Origin: Prevotellaceae bacterium UBA1716
GTDB taxonomy: Bacteria; Bacteroidota; Bacteroidia; Bacteroidales; Bacteroidaceae
Direction of reading: 5' to 3'
NCBI GenBank assembly: GCA_002317225.1
Contig: DCIW01000195.1
Location: forward strand, 19,598-83,597
DNA length: 64,000 nt
Positions 54,961 to 62,569 of this stretch are shown one piece after another. The translations under genes were made by a program, and so were the position numbers. Below the pieces are notes generated by a model. That model worked only from the letters and a program-made list of their open reading frames with translations. It did no database searches and was not told the DNA's origin. Within the stretch, counting starts at the first letter, position 1. Each line of letters starts with the position of its first letter.

Positions 54961-55668
54961 TTAATCTTCAAATCCGCATCCAAAAAACGCATCATCTCCC
55001 ACACTCACACCATTATCTTCAAGCGCCTTTACAAGTGCCTCTATCGATTTATACTTCTGCCCCTTGTACTCAACCTCCTTCAACCCTTGGCACATTGAAA
55101 ACGCATCATCATCTATACACTCCAACTTTTCTGGCAACTTAATATACTTCAATCCAGTACATCTGAAAGCCCATCGACCTATGCGCTTTATATTATCATG
55201 CAACTCAATCTCTTTCAATGGATAACAATTCGAGAATACCGAATCTGCAATTTCCATGATGCCATTAGGTACATTCACACATCCCAATCTCTCACAACCG
55301 TCAAAGCACTCCTTCCCGATAGTTTCCAAACTCTCAGGCAGAACAACCTTCTTCAATTTCTCACAATCTGCAAAAGCAGCCCATCCCAACGACTTCACGC
55401 CCTCGGGAACCACAACTGCCCTCAACGAATTGCACAAATGAAAAGCCTTATCCTCCACACTCACCAATCCTTCATTCAGCACCACCGAAGGCAAGTCATT
55501 ACAAAATTCAAATGCCGACATTCCTATCGACTTCACACCACCGCCAATCTCAATAGACAGTACCTCATCAAAATCCTCGATTCTCCCCCTATCATCAGAA
55601 GAGAACACACCTTCCACACACACCTCCTTCTTTGTGCAGTCCGCATAAGTTATAATTGTATTCTTCAT
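54961..55668 (-). CDS. BspA-type leucine-rich repeat protein, cytoplasmic
   Basis: The 235-residue protein has about six repeats of the LRR_5 (Treponema/BspA) type, with the pattern IGxxAFxxCxxLxxVxLPExLxxI, for example SIGMSAFEFCNDL and TIGKECFDGCERL. Unlike most BspA proteins it has no signal peptide and is short, so it is likely a cytoplasmic binding scaffold. It sits in the accessory run, 33 bp before the 51-residue gene. Confidence 0.85.
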   Translation of the reverse strand: MKNTIITYADCTKKEVCVEGVFSSDDRGRIEDFDEVLSIEIGGGVKSIGMSAFEFCNDLPSVVLNEGLVSVEDKAFHLCNSLRAVVVPEGVKSLGWAAFADCEKLKKVVLPESLETIGKECFDGCERLGCVNVPNGIMEIADSVFSNCYPLKEIELHDNIKRIGRWAFRCTGLKYIKLPEKLECIDDDAFSMCQGLKEVEYKGQKYKSIEALVKALEDNGVSVGDDAFFGCGFED

Positions 55669-55706
55669 ATAATGTGTAATTTATAGAAAAATGAGTAGGC
55701 GTCCAT

Positions 55707-56189
55707 TTACAGCCCTATTTGCTCTTTTGCGAGCAAATACAGTTCTTCTGCAATCCACTGCAACCTTATGCCTGGCCAAACGATAGGTTCTGCCTTTGCT
55801 GCCACATTAAGGATAAAATCAGTCTTGGCCACTTGATGAAAACTGAACACAACATCAAATACTGTGACATAAAGACAGTTTTCAGTAGCATTGAAATAAT
55901 ATCTTACATTCTCGATATTATGCCGATTTGCAATAAATTCCATAATATCCACAGCCTTCCCCTTGATGAAGCCATAAGAGAGTTTCTTCTTATACTCCTT
56001 CATCTTAATCGCAGCATTCAGCAGATTGATAGCCGACATATAATAAAAAAGCCCTTTGGCATCATTCACCTTGAACGACTGCAGCACATCAACGGCTTCA
56101 TTCACATACTGAGGGGCAATAGGACGACGAGGTTCACCCGCCCCAATACATTTATATAATTTTTCTAATATTTCAGATATTTTGCTCAT
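55707..56189 (-). CDS. unknown soluble protein
   Basis: The 160-residue protein is mixed alpha/beta without signal peptide or membrane helix. Visible features are KLSYGFIKGKAVDIMEF in the middle and FHQVAKTDFIL near residue 120, which may form a compact domain of four helices and a sheet. Spacing of 38 bp and 20 bp to neighbours places it in the same run. No family recognised. Confidence 0.6.
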   Translation of the reverse strand: MSKISEILEKLYKCIGAGEPRRPIAPQYVNEAVDVLQSFKVNDAKGLFYYMSAINLLNAAIKMKEYKKKLSYGFIKGKAVDIMEFIANRHNIENVRYYFNATENCLYVTVFDVVFSFHQVAKTDFILNVAAKAEPIVWPGIRLQWIAEELYLLAKEQIGL

Positions 56190-56209
56190 AATAATACAAA
56201 TGATTGTTT

Positions 56210-56614
56210 CTATTTTATCTTAATTTCCGGTTTCTTAATCCTAATCTCCGAATGCTCATCATCCTGGTTCACCATCGGAATATCGCCAAACTGACAGAGC
56301 TTATTCACCTCATTACTGATGTAATCGCTCAAGTCCGACACATTGTCCTTGTTCGCACCGAAGTTCAACAGATTCAGCACCGAACGCGATGATGACTCCA
56401 CCACCACATCACAAGTCCTAAGTCCAGTCGCCACCACCTTAATCTTTATCGTCTCACTAAAAGGCGACAACCAAGCCCCATGACGAGCCTCCACGATGAA
56501 CAAGTCCTCATTGCACTTCACACTCGAAAACTGCGTCCGCTTCTCAAACAAACGCTTTATTGCCGTATAAGTAGTACGTGCATTATGGTTGAAAGAAAGG
56601 GTTTGTTTTTCCAT
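56210..56614 (-). CDS. unknown small protein, DUF-like beta domain
   Basis: The 134-residue protein starts at 56614 (MEKQTLSFNHNARTTY); an ATG 12 bp upstream is less likely. The fold looks like a small alpha/beta unit of the kind used in lipid- or ligand-binding domains (GAWLSPFSETIKIKVVATG), followed by a charged tail EIRIKKPEIKIK. No signal peptide. No family recognised with confidence. Confidence 0.55.
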   Translation of the reverse strand: MEKQTLSFNHNARTTYTAIKRLFEKRTQFSSVKCNEDLFIVEARHGAWLSPFSETIKIKVVATGLRTCDVVVESSSRSVLNLLNFGANKDNVSDLSDYISNEVNKLCQFGDIPMVNQDDEHSEIRIKKPEIKIK

Positions 56615-56689
56615 ATTAAATATCACTCAATATTATCTTTTCACAAGCCTTATATTCTATTCTTAACAGTTGTTGATAGCATCCACCAC

Positions 56690-56971
56690 CTAAAGTTGCG
56701 ATTGGAAAGATTCATTCACCCATCCCACCATAAACGACGAGTATCCGAATCCCTTTGCCACGGCAAACAGCATCGCCATCAAAGGCACAAACGCCATCAC
56801 CGACGAATATGTCAATGCAGGCACATTCCAATCCCACAGTCCCTTGGTATAGAACAAACGGCAAGCAATCCCCACCGTCTTCACCCAACGAACAAACATG
56901 TCAATCCAAGTCTCTTTCTTGTGAAACTTGGATTGACGAATGGTAGATACAATATGTGTAAATTTAATCAT
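56690..56971 (-). pseudogene. truncated YihY/BrkB-like membrane protein
   Basis: The 93-residue frame matches the first part of YihY/virulence factor BrkB proteins: RLFYTKGLWDWNVPALTYSSVMAFVPLMAMLFAVAKGFG contains the conserved ALTY and VPLMA segment of the first helix (quoted pieces are short blocks). The remaining helices of the roughly 400-residue family are missing and the frame ends soon after (ESFQSQL). It is therefore a remnant or an unusual one-helix derivative. It lies between the GTPase gene and an unknown gene. Confidence 0.65.
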
Positions 56972-57016
56972 AGAAGACTAACTGCCATTACTATTCACTC
57001 AGCAACGGAGTTATCA

Positions 57017-58084
57017 TTATTCCTTAGCACCCAACTTCAGATAATTAACAAACGTGGATGCAATAACTTCTGGCGTTAATTCCACTCCATTATCAATCAA
57101 ATAATCCAAAGCTTCGCAATAAGCCCATCCCATGGCTGTGGTCAAAGTAGAAGCGGTCGCAGCAGATATTGCTCCACCAACAACAGAACCTGCACCAGGA
57201 ATAAACTTAATCAAGTTGGTAACTATAGTTCTTCCAACAAATGTAGCCCCACTAACTCCAGCAGCTGAAGCCACGATAGTCGAAAGGAAACCCGAACTCA
57301 AGTCCAGTCCATAAGAACGACTGATAGAAGCAATCATTCCAATCTGAATTGGTGCCAAAATTGCGGCATCAGAAAAAGGTATAGGGGTTGCGCCAGCAGC
57401 GGCTGCAGCAGCTGCGGCAGCTGCAATAATCTTATTTACTGACTTTTTAGTAATCTTCTTATTTATTACTTGAGCCGCAGCGAATGCCTTTTTTGCAGCT
57501 TCAGGTACTAACTCGTAGGTCAGTTCCACTAATTTGTCAAGTCCGTGAGAAGGAACATCACCGATAGGAGTAGGATAAGGCAAAGCGAGCACACGTACAG
57601 AATGATTGATTACACCGTAATTATCATCCTTAACCTTATTATAAAATGTCGTATCAACACCAAATGCCTTTGTAAAGACAAGCACAACAGGTATATCTGC
57701 AGATATTTCCTTTACAAAATCTATCTCCGAAGACTCTATTCTTGCCCCTTCTTCGCTCACACAATACCACATTATATGGATATGTTCTTTTGCATTGCAC
57801 GTCTTGCGCCTACCAATCTCTCTCTTCATTTCTTCTGTCATCTGGGCGTATGATTTCAATTCAAACCCCTTTGTATCAAATATATGATATAAAGAACCTT
57901 CCTTCGAATACTCTTTCATGAATTGGGTAACAGGTCTGCCAACACCAGTTTCTGCCATATCTTCACCAAACACAGCATTCAACAATGTACTTTTGCCAAC
58001 ACCAGTTTTGCCCGCAATTATAATATTCACCTGACCTAACTTTTCCATGGCATCTTCAATGATTTGCTTAATGTCAATATCCAT
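57017..58084 (-). CDS. GTPase with hydrophobic C-terminal domain (DUF697-like)
   Basis: The 355-residue protein has an Era/TrmE-like G domain: G1 GKTGVGKS (25-32), G3 DTKGF (70-74) and G4 region FTKA (137-140), where the usual NKxD is not intact. From about 212 a helical region follows, with ten consecutive alanines (221-230) and alternating hydrophobic stretches that fit DUF697 membrane-associating domains. Members couple GTP binding to membrane events. Here it lies between DUF4230 genes and the YihY remnant. Confidence 0.8.
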   Translation of the reverse strand: MDIDIKQIIEDAMEKLGQVNIIIAGKTGVGKSTLLNAVFGEDMAETGVGRPVTQFMKEYSKEGSLYHIFDTKGFELKSYAQMTEEMKREIGRRKTCNAKEHIHIMWYCVSEEGARIESSEIDFVKEISADIPVVLVFTKAFGVDTTFYNKVKDDNYGVINHSVRVLALPYPTPIGDVPSHGLDKLVELTYELVPEAAKKAFAAAQVINKKITKKSVNKIIAAAAAAAAAAGATPIPFSDAAILAPIQIGMIASISRSYGLDLSSGFLSTIVASAAGVSGATFVGRTIVTNLIKFIPGAGSVVGGAISAATASTLTTAMGWAYCEALDYLIDNGVELTPEVIASTFVNYLKLGAKE

Positions 58085-58148
58085 AATAATTTTATCTTAA
58101 TTACAGTAAAACAAAAAATGCTCTAACTACTTTTTACATCATTCCCGC

Positions 58149-58820
58149 CTATATCGCCACTTCCCTTTTCTGCACCAACAAACTATTCACAACGACGATC
58201 TTGTAGTTATCACCAACCATCTGTTCGAGGATCTTGGTGATAGAGTTGGCGGCATTTTGCTTGGCTGCGTTGAGGTTCTGCTCGGAGCAGAAGGACTTGC
58301 GGATTTTTCCTTTGGCACGAGTGCCGACAGGAGTATGATCAAAATTGCGCCAGAAGTCATTATCATCAGCAATCACTTCTTCATACTTGTTAAAGGCGAC
58401 ATATTCAGGTTCCGGAATCTCGACATATACCGTATTGTCATCATCATTCTTGATATACTTCACGCTATCGAGCTGAATCTGATAGAAGCATTCTTGTTTT
58501 TCGATTACGATGAGCTTACGGTCATTATTACCAAAAAACGAAGATATCCCGCCCTTCTTCTGCTGCTCAACAGCAAAATCCTCCATATATGCAGAGCAGA
58601 CGTAAAGAACCGACATATCCTTCACATCCAGTGTCTGAATCATCGAAGACTCAATTTCTATTCGAGGACCAGTATCTTTAGTAACCAATTCAAGCCCTTT
58701 TTTCAAAAGTTGCTTTCCATCCTCCACCAAACCGCTAAACTGCCATAAGGCGATAGGTACAGCGATGATAGCAACAATGATTATTGCCAACCATATTTTA
58801 CCCGGTTTCAATCCAAACAT
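58149..58820 (-). CDS. DUF4230 protein, membrane anchored
   Basis: The 223-residue protein has an N-terminal membrane helix (about 9-28) and a DUF4230 domain (about 50-223), with the conserved order: a strand-rich core (LIVIEKQECFYQIQLD), VYVEIPEPEY, then a helix carrying Gln/Asn (SEQNLNAAKQNAANSITKIL). The function of DUF4230 is unknown. It lies 12 bp after a second DUF4230 gene, so two related domains are made together. Confidence 0.85.
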   Translation of the reverse strand: MFGLKPGKIWLAIIIVAIIAVPIALWQFSGLVEDGKQLLKKGLELVTKDTGPRIEIESSMIQTLDVKDMSVLYVCSAYMEDFAVEQQKKGGISSFFGNNDRKLIVIEKQECFYQIQLDSVKYIKNDDDNTVYVEIPEPEYVAFNKYEEVIADDNDFWRNFDHTPVGTRAKGKIRKSFCSEQNLNAAKQNAANSITKILEQMVGDNYKIVVVNSLLVQKREVAI

Positions 58821-58832
58821 ACCAATTCCTCC

Positions 58833-59480
58833 CTACTTTTTATCATTAATACTAACAATATTCACAATCTTATACTGATTATCCATCTTGAGTAGGATAT
58901 TCTCAAGCAGTTGTTTAGCATTCTGCTCCACCTGCTTGGCATTCTCCATTTCGGGCAAGTCCTTAATTGCCTGCTCATATTCCTTCTGCAAAACTTTCTG
59001 GATCTGCCCATTTGTAGGTTTCTCACAGAAACCCGTAGTGATGAACTGCATTTGCTTATACGACTTACTATTATCATATCCATCAGCAATCATCTTTGGT
59101 TCTGGCAGATAAACCCAAACCTCAGTGCAATCATCCGACACCTTCACATTATCAGCCGTAAAATCAGTGAGATCATAACCATACTGTACTTTCATTTCGA
59201 AAGGCACCACGACCACCGCATTTCCCACACGATCGATGCTCCAAGTCTTTGGATTGAGCGAAATATTACCATTGTCATACTTGAATCTGACAATCTTGCG
59301 ATAACGGATTTCGGAAGTGACCAACGATGAACAACTCTTTATCTTGCTAATAATGTCAGCCTTATGCTCCTTTGGTTCCTTTGGATTCTTCGTACACGAG
59401 CAAATGCACAAGCCCAACATAATTGCCCACAGAAAAGCGGCAATTCGGACATTTCCTTTGGTTTGAATCTTATCTTTCAT
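58833..59480 (-). CDS. DUF4230 lipoprotein
   Basis: The start is placed at 59480 (MKDKIQTKGNVRIAAFL); an ATG 9 bp upstream is possible and the promoter leaves room for either. A lipobox CICSC (about 28) makes it a lipoprotein. The mature part resembles the neighbouring DUF4230 protein: RKIVRFKY, VWVYLPEPKM and a C-terminal helix EQNAKQLLENILLKM. It is the first gene of the long minus-strand run and begins within about 15 nt of the predicted transcript start. Confidence 0.82.
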   Translation of the reverse strand: MKDKIQTKGNVRIAAFLWAIMLGLCICSCTKNPKEPKEHKADIISKIKSCSSLVTSEIRYRKIVRFKYDNGNISLNPKTWSIDRVGNAVVVVPFEMKVQYGYDLTDFTADNVKVSDDCTEVWVYLPEPKMIADGYDNSKSYKQMQFITTGFCEKPTNGQIQKVLQKEYEQAIKDLPEMENAKQVEQNAKQLLENILLKMDNQYKIVNIVSINDKK

Positions 59481-59499
59481 TATTTTCATATTTCGTTGG

Positions 59500-59530
59500 C
59501 AAATATATGTATTTTCATCTTATCCACAAA
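59500..59530 (-). promoter_or_regulatory. consensus promoter at the head of the accessory operon
   Basis: On the minus strand, TTTG (59527-59530), 19 bp, then TATATTTG (59500-59507). Both elements match the Bacteroides consensus, with ideal spacing. Confidence 0.75.
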
Positions 59531-59597
59531 ACATAATCACATTTTTTAAGAAAAAACAAATGCTTTTGCCATATTTGTATTTTCTACGCCCCATAAT

Positions 59598-59628
59598 TTT
59601 GTAATTTCACATAAAAGGCATATCTTTG
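59598..59628 (+). promoter_or_regulatory. consensus promoter for the lipoprotein gene
   Basis: TTTG (59598-59601), 19 bp, then TATCTTTG (59621-59628). It is divergent from the accessory-operon promoter. The leader is about 40 nt. Confidence 0.8.
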
Positions 59629-59672
59629 CAGGCGATAGAAATAATTATCCATTCCTTAAAACTTAGACGAAA

Positions 59673-60116
59673 ATGAAACTATCCAGAATTTTATCGGTTG
59701 CCATTGTGGCAGTGGCTATCGCATTAGGCGTTGTATCGTGCACATCGAAGGAGGATGCAACAATCGCAAAACTTAACGACCTCGTTGAGAAAGTAGAGAA
59801 AACTGAAAGCATTAAAGATATCGACTGGGATGAACTCAACAGCGATTTGGCGGAAATCCAGGAGGAAGCCAAAGAATGCAAGTTCACCCAAGAGCAGCAA
59901 GCAAAGTTCTTCGAACTCTCCGGTAAACTCCAGGGCGTAATCATCAAGCGGGGTGTTAATGGTCTGACAAACGTCATGAAGAACTTGGGCAAGGCTTCTG
60001 AAGGCATGGTGAAAGGCATGACTGAAGGTCTCGATGGCCTTGAAGAAAGTATTGATAATATGGCCAATGAGTTGGAAAGCAGCATGGATGAGTTGGAAAA
60101 CGCATTGGAAGAATAG
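59673..60116 (+). CDS. small helical lipoprotein, unknown function
   Basis: The 147-residue protein has a lipoprotein signal (lipobox VVSC, about residue 22) and an acidic helical mature part, ending in a coiled coil LEESIDNMANELESSMDELE. The central segment (WDELNSDLAEIQ to LQGVIIKRGVN) resembles the lipoprotein at 8679-9023, suggesting a paralogous pair. It is monocistronic, with a consensus promoter and a strong terminator. The function is unknown. Confidence 0.85.
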   Translation: MKLSRILSVAIVAVAIALGVVSCTSKEDATIAKLNDLVEKVEKTESIKDIDWDELNSDLAEIQEEAKECKFTQEQQAKFFELSGKLQGVIIKRGVNGLTNVMKNLGKASEGMVKGMTEGLDGLEESIDNMANELESSMDELENALEE

Positions 60117-60139
60117 TCAAATATCAACATAGCGAAATG

Positions 60140-60173
60140 AAAGCAGGACTCGAAGTAAATCGGGTCCTGCTTT
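60140..60173 (+). terminator. terminator after the lipoprotein gene
   Basis: AAAGCAGGAC (60140-60149) pairs perfectly with GTCCTGCTTT (60164-60173). It may also serve the convergent GH3 gene. Confidence 0.8.
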
Positions 60174-60200
60174 AGTTATGTTTATCGGACAGTACAATTG

Positions 60201-62492
60201 TTATTCTACTGTGATTTTAATAGGTGAGGCAAGGTTGCGCGAACTGTTTCCGATATAGAGTTGGAACTTGCCTGGTTCCACTTGCCATTCGTGACGTTGA
60301 GGATTGAAGAAGGCAAGTGCATCACGAGTGAGAGTGATGGTTGCAGTCTTGGTCTCTCCTGGTTGGAGTTTCACTTTGGCAAACCCCTTTAGTTCACGAA
60401 CCGGACGTGGGAGCGTGCTCTTTACATCGCTTACATAAAGTTGGACGACTTCCGAACCTTCCACCTTTCCAATATTAGTTACAGGTACACTAACAGTAAC
60501 CGACTCGTTCATAACAGATGAAGAGACAGACGCCTTTCCTATCTTGAACTGCGTGTAACTGAGACCATGTCCGAATGGGAAGGTCGGGGTGAGTTTCTTC
60601 TTGTCCACATAACGATAGCCCACGAAGATGTCTTCGTTGTAGTTCTCGTCCCAAATATTTGAGTCTGCACGCTTTGTACCAGGATATTCGCCTTCAGCAT
60701 GAGCACCACACTGTTCGAGAGTCGAATACCAAGTGTATGGAAGATGGCCTGATGGGTTGACATCACCGCTGAGAACATCAGCAATGCTATGACCAGCCTC
60801 ACTACCCAAGAACCAACACTGAAGGACAGAAGGTACACGACTGACCCAAGGCATCTGATATGCATTTCCACTTATTGAGACAACCACAAGATTCTTGTTT
60901 GCCGATGCAAGTGCTTCGATAAGTGCATCTTGACCATAAGGCAAAGAATATGAGAGGCGGTCGGCACCTTCGCAATCTTGGTTCCATTTCTTGTTGAGAC
61001 CACCAATGAAGATGACATAATCTGCCTTGCGAGCAGCAGCCACAGCTTCGTTGATGAGTTCGGAAGGAGTACGATTGTCTTCGAGGTTCTGCCCTGTGAT
61101 GACACCATCATACTCGCCTGTAGTATCACCTACATAACCACGGCAGAAGGTGATGTCAAAGTCCTTGGAGAAGCGTTCGCGAATGCCATCGAGAGGAGTT
61201 GTCTCGTGCTGAACCTTGAGGTTGGAAGAACCACCACCGACGGTTAGCATTTTGATGGCATTTTCGCCTACTATGAGGAGGGATGGGCGACGAGATGAAT
61301 CTCGCCGAACGGGGGCTGAGAGATCTCGGTGAACGGTGGCTGAGAGCGGGAGGAGCCCCCTGTCGTTCTTGAGGAGGACAATGCCTTCGGCTCCAATCTT
61401 GCGAGCTGCGGCATAGTGTTCATCGGAGCAGAATGAGCCATAGCCTCGCTTTCCAGACATTGAGGTGCGGAACACAAAACGGAGAATGCGGCGAACCTTG
61501 TCGTTCAGTCCTTCAACCGAGTATTTGCCTTCTTTGAGTCCTTTGAGATAAGGGAGTGCAAGGTAATAGCTGTCGTATGCATTCTTGGTGCCTGTTGAGA
61601 GGCCGTCTGTCCCTGTTCCAAACTCCATATCGAGTCCGTTGTTAGCAGCCTCTTCAGTGCTATGAACTGCGCCCCAATCACTTACGGCAACACCATCAAA
61701 CTTCCATTCGCCCTTGAGGATATCGAGAAGAAGTCGCTTGTTGTGTCCGCATTGCTGATTTTCGAAGAGATTGTACGAAGGCATGATGCCGATGGTCTTT
61801 GCCTCCTGAACAGCAGCCTTGAAGGCAGGAAGATAAATCTCGTAGAGGGCACGATCGGAGAGAATCACATTTGTGGAATAGCGTTCGTGCTCCTGATTGT
61901 TCAAGGCAAAATGCTTGACACATGCCGCAACACCTTTCGACTGCAATCCCTCGATATAAGGAACCACTATGCGAGAAGCGAGATAAGGATCTTCGCCCAT
62001 ATACTCGAAGTTGCGACCGTTGAGAGGAGTACGATTGATGTTGACACCAGGTCCGAGCATCATCGTCTTGCCACGATAAACCGCCTCTTCGCCCAAACTG
62101 CCACCATAAAGTATGCCGAGTTGTGGATCCCACGAAGCTGCAAGACAAGTGAGAGCGGGGAAGCACACACATGAGTCGTTGGTCCAACCCGCCTGTTTCC
62201 ACTCGTCCCATAGCACTTCAGGGCGAACTCCATGAGGGCCATCGCTCATCCACACATCAGGGATGCCGAGACGAGGAACTCCAGCAGATGAGAACTTGCT
62301 CTGCGCATGAGTCATCTTGACTTTCTCCTCAAGAGTCATTCGAGACAAAGCATCTTCCACTCTTTCTTCGAGAGGAGCGTTAATGTCAAGATAGAGACCC
62401 TCCCCAGCCCTCCCTATAGGGAGGGAGTTGGTTTGTGACTGACTCGTTAGAAAGCCAAGGGTTAACAATATAGAAATGTATATTCTTTTCAT
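60201..62492 (-). CDS. glycoside hydrolase family 3 beta-glucosidase
   Basis: Releases glucose from the ends of beta-gluco-oligosaccharides. The start at 62492 gives signal peptide MKRIYISILLTLGFLTSQSQ, for export to the periplasm. The GH3 N domain has LNGRNFEYMGEDPYL, KHFALNNQEHER and the nucleophile in VAVSDWGAV (about Asp272). The GH3 C domain (about 375-600) and a fibronectin III-like C-terminal domain (LPRPVRELKGFAKVKLQPGET) follow. Two repeat-derived pieces are inside: NSLPIGRAGEGL just after the signal, and the tandem octapeptides LSATVHRD-LSAPVRRD at about 383-398. It lies next to a GH16 gene. Confidence 0.93.
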   Translation of the reverse strand: MKRIYISILLTLGFLTSQSQTNSLPIGRAGEGLYLDINAPLEERVEDALSRMTLEEKVKMTHAQSKFSSAGVPRLGIPDVWMSDGPHGVRPEVLWDEWKQAGWTNDSCVCFPALTCLAASWDPQLGILYGGSLGEEAVYRGKTMMLGPGVNINRTPLNGRNFEYMGEDPYLASRIVVPYIEGLQSKGVAACVKHFALNNQEHERYSTNVILSDRALYEIYLPAFKAAVQEAKTIGIMPSYNLFENQQCGHNKRLLLDILKGEWKFDGVAVSDWGAVHSTEEAANNGLDMEFGTGTDGLSTGTKNAYDSYYLALPYLKGLKEGKYSVEGLNDKVRRILRFVFRTSMSGKRGYGSFCSDEHYAAARKIGAEGIVLLKNDRGLLPLSATVHRDLSAPVRRDSSRRPSLLIVGENAIKMLTVGGGSSNLKVQHETTPLDGIRERFSKDFDITFCRGYVGDTTGEYDGVITGQNLEDNRTPSELINEAVAAARKADYVIFIGGLNKKWNQDCEGADRLSYSLPYGQDALIEALASANKNLVVVSISGNAYQMPWVSRVPSVLQCWFLGSEAGHSIADVLSGDVNPSGHLPYTWYSTLEQCGAHAEGEYPGTKRADSNIWDENYNEDIFVGYRYVDKKKLTPTFPFGHGLSYTQFKIGKASVSSSVMNESVTVSVPVTNIGKVEGSEVVQLYVSDVKSTLPRPVRELKGFAKVKLQPGETKTATITLTRDALAFFNPQRHEWQVEPGKFQLYIGNSSRNLASPIKITVE
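61299..61346. repeat. 24-bp tandem repeat inside the GH3 gene
   Basis: Two adjacent 24-bp units (61299-61322, 61323-61346) differ at three positions. Each encodes an in-frame octapeptide on the minus strand. A palindrome CGAGAT-GA-ATCTCG overlaps the left edge. Confidence 0.85.
62408..62425. repeat. palindromic element inside the GH3 gene, near its start
   Basis: CCCTCCC-TATA-GGGAGGG is a perfect palindrome with G-rich flank. In frame it encodes part of SLPIGRAGEGL directly after the signal peptide. Confidence 0.85.
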
Positions 62493-62536
62493 AATAAGAA
62501 TCATTTTCCCCCAAGTTTATCTTAGTAACTACTCTC

Positions 62537-62552
62537 CTCCCTATAGGGAGGG
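62537..62552. repeat. second palindromic element between GH16 and GH3
   Basis: CCTCCC-TATA-GGGAGG, followed by a G-rich stretch like that of the copy at 62408 but in opposite orientation. The two copies flank the GH3 start codon and lie about 110 bp apart. Confidence 0.85.
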
Positions 62553-62569
62553 GCAGGGGGGTGGGTCTT

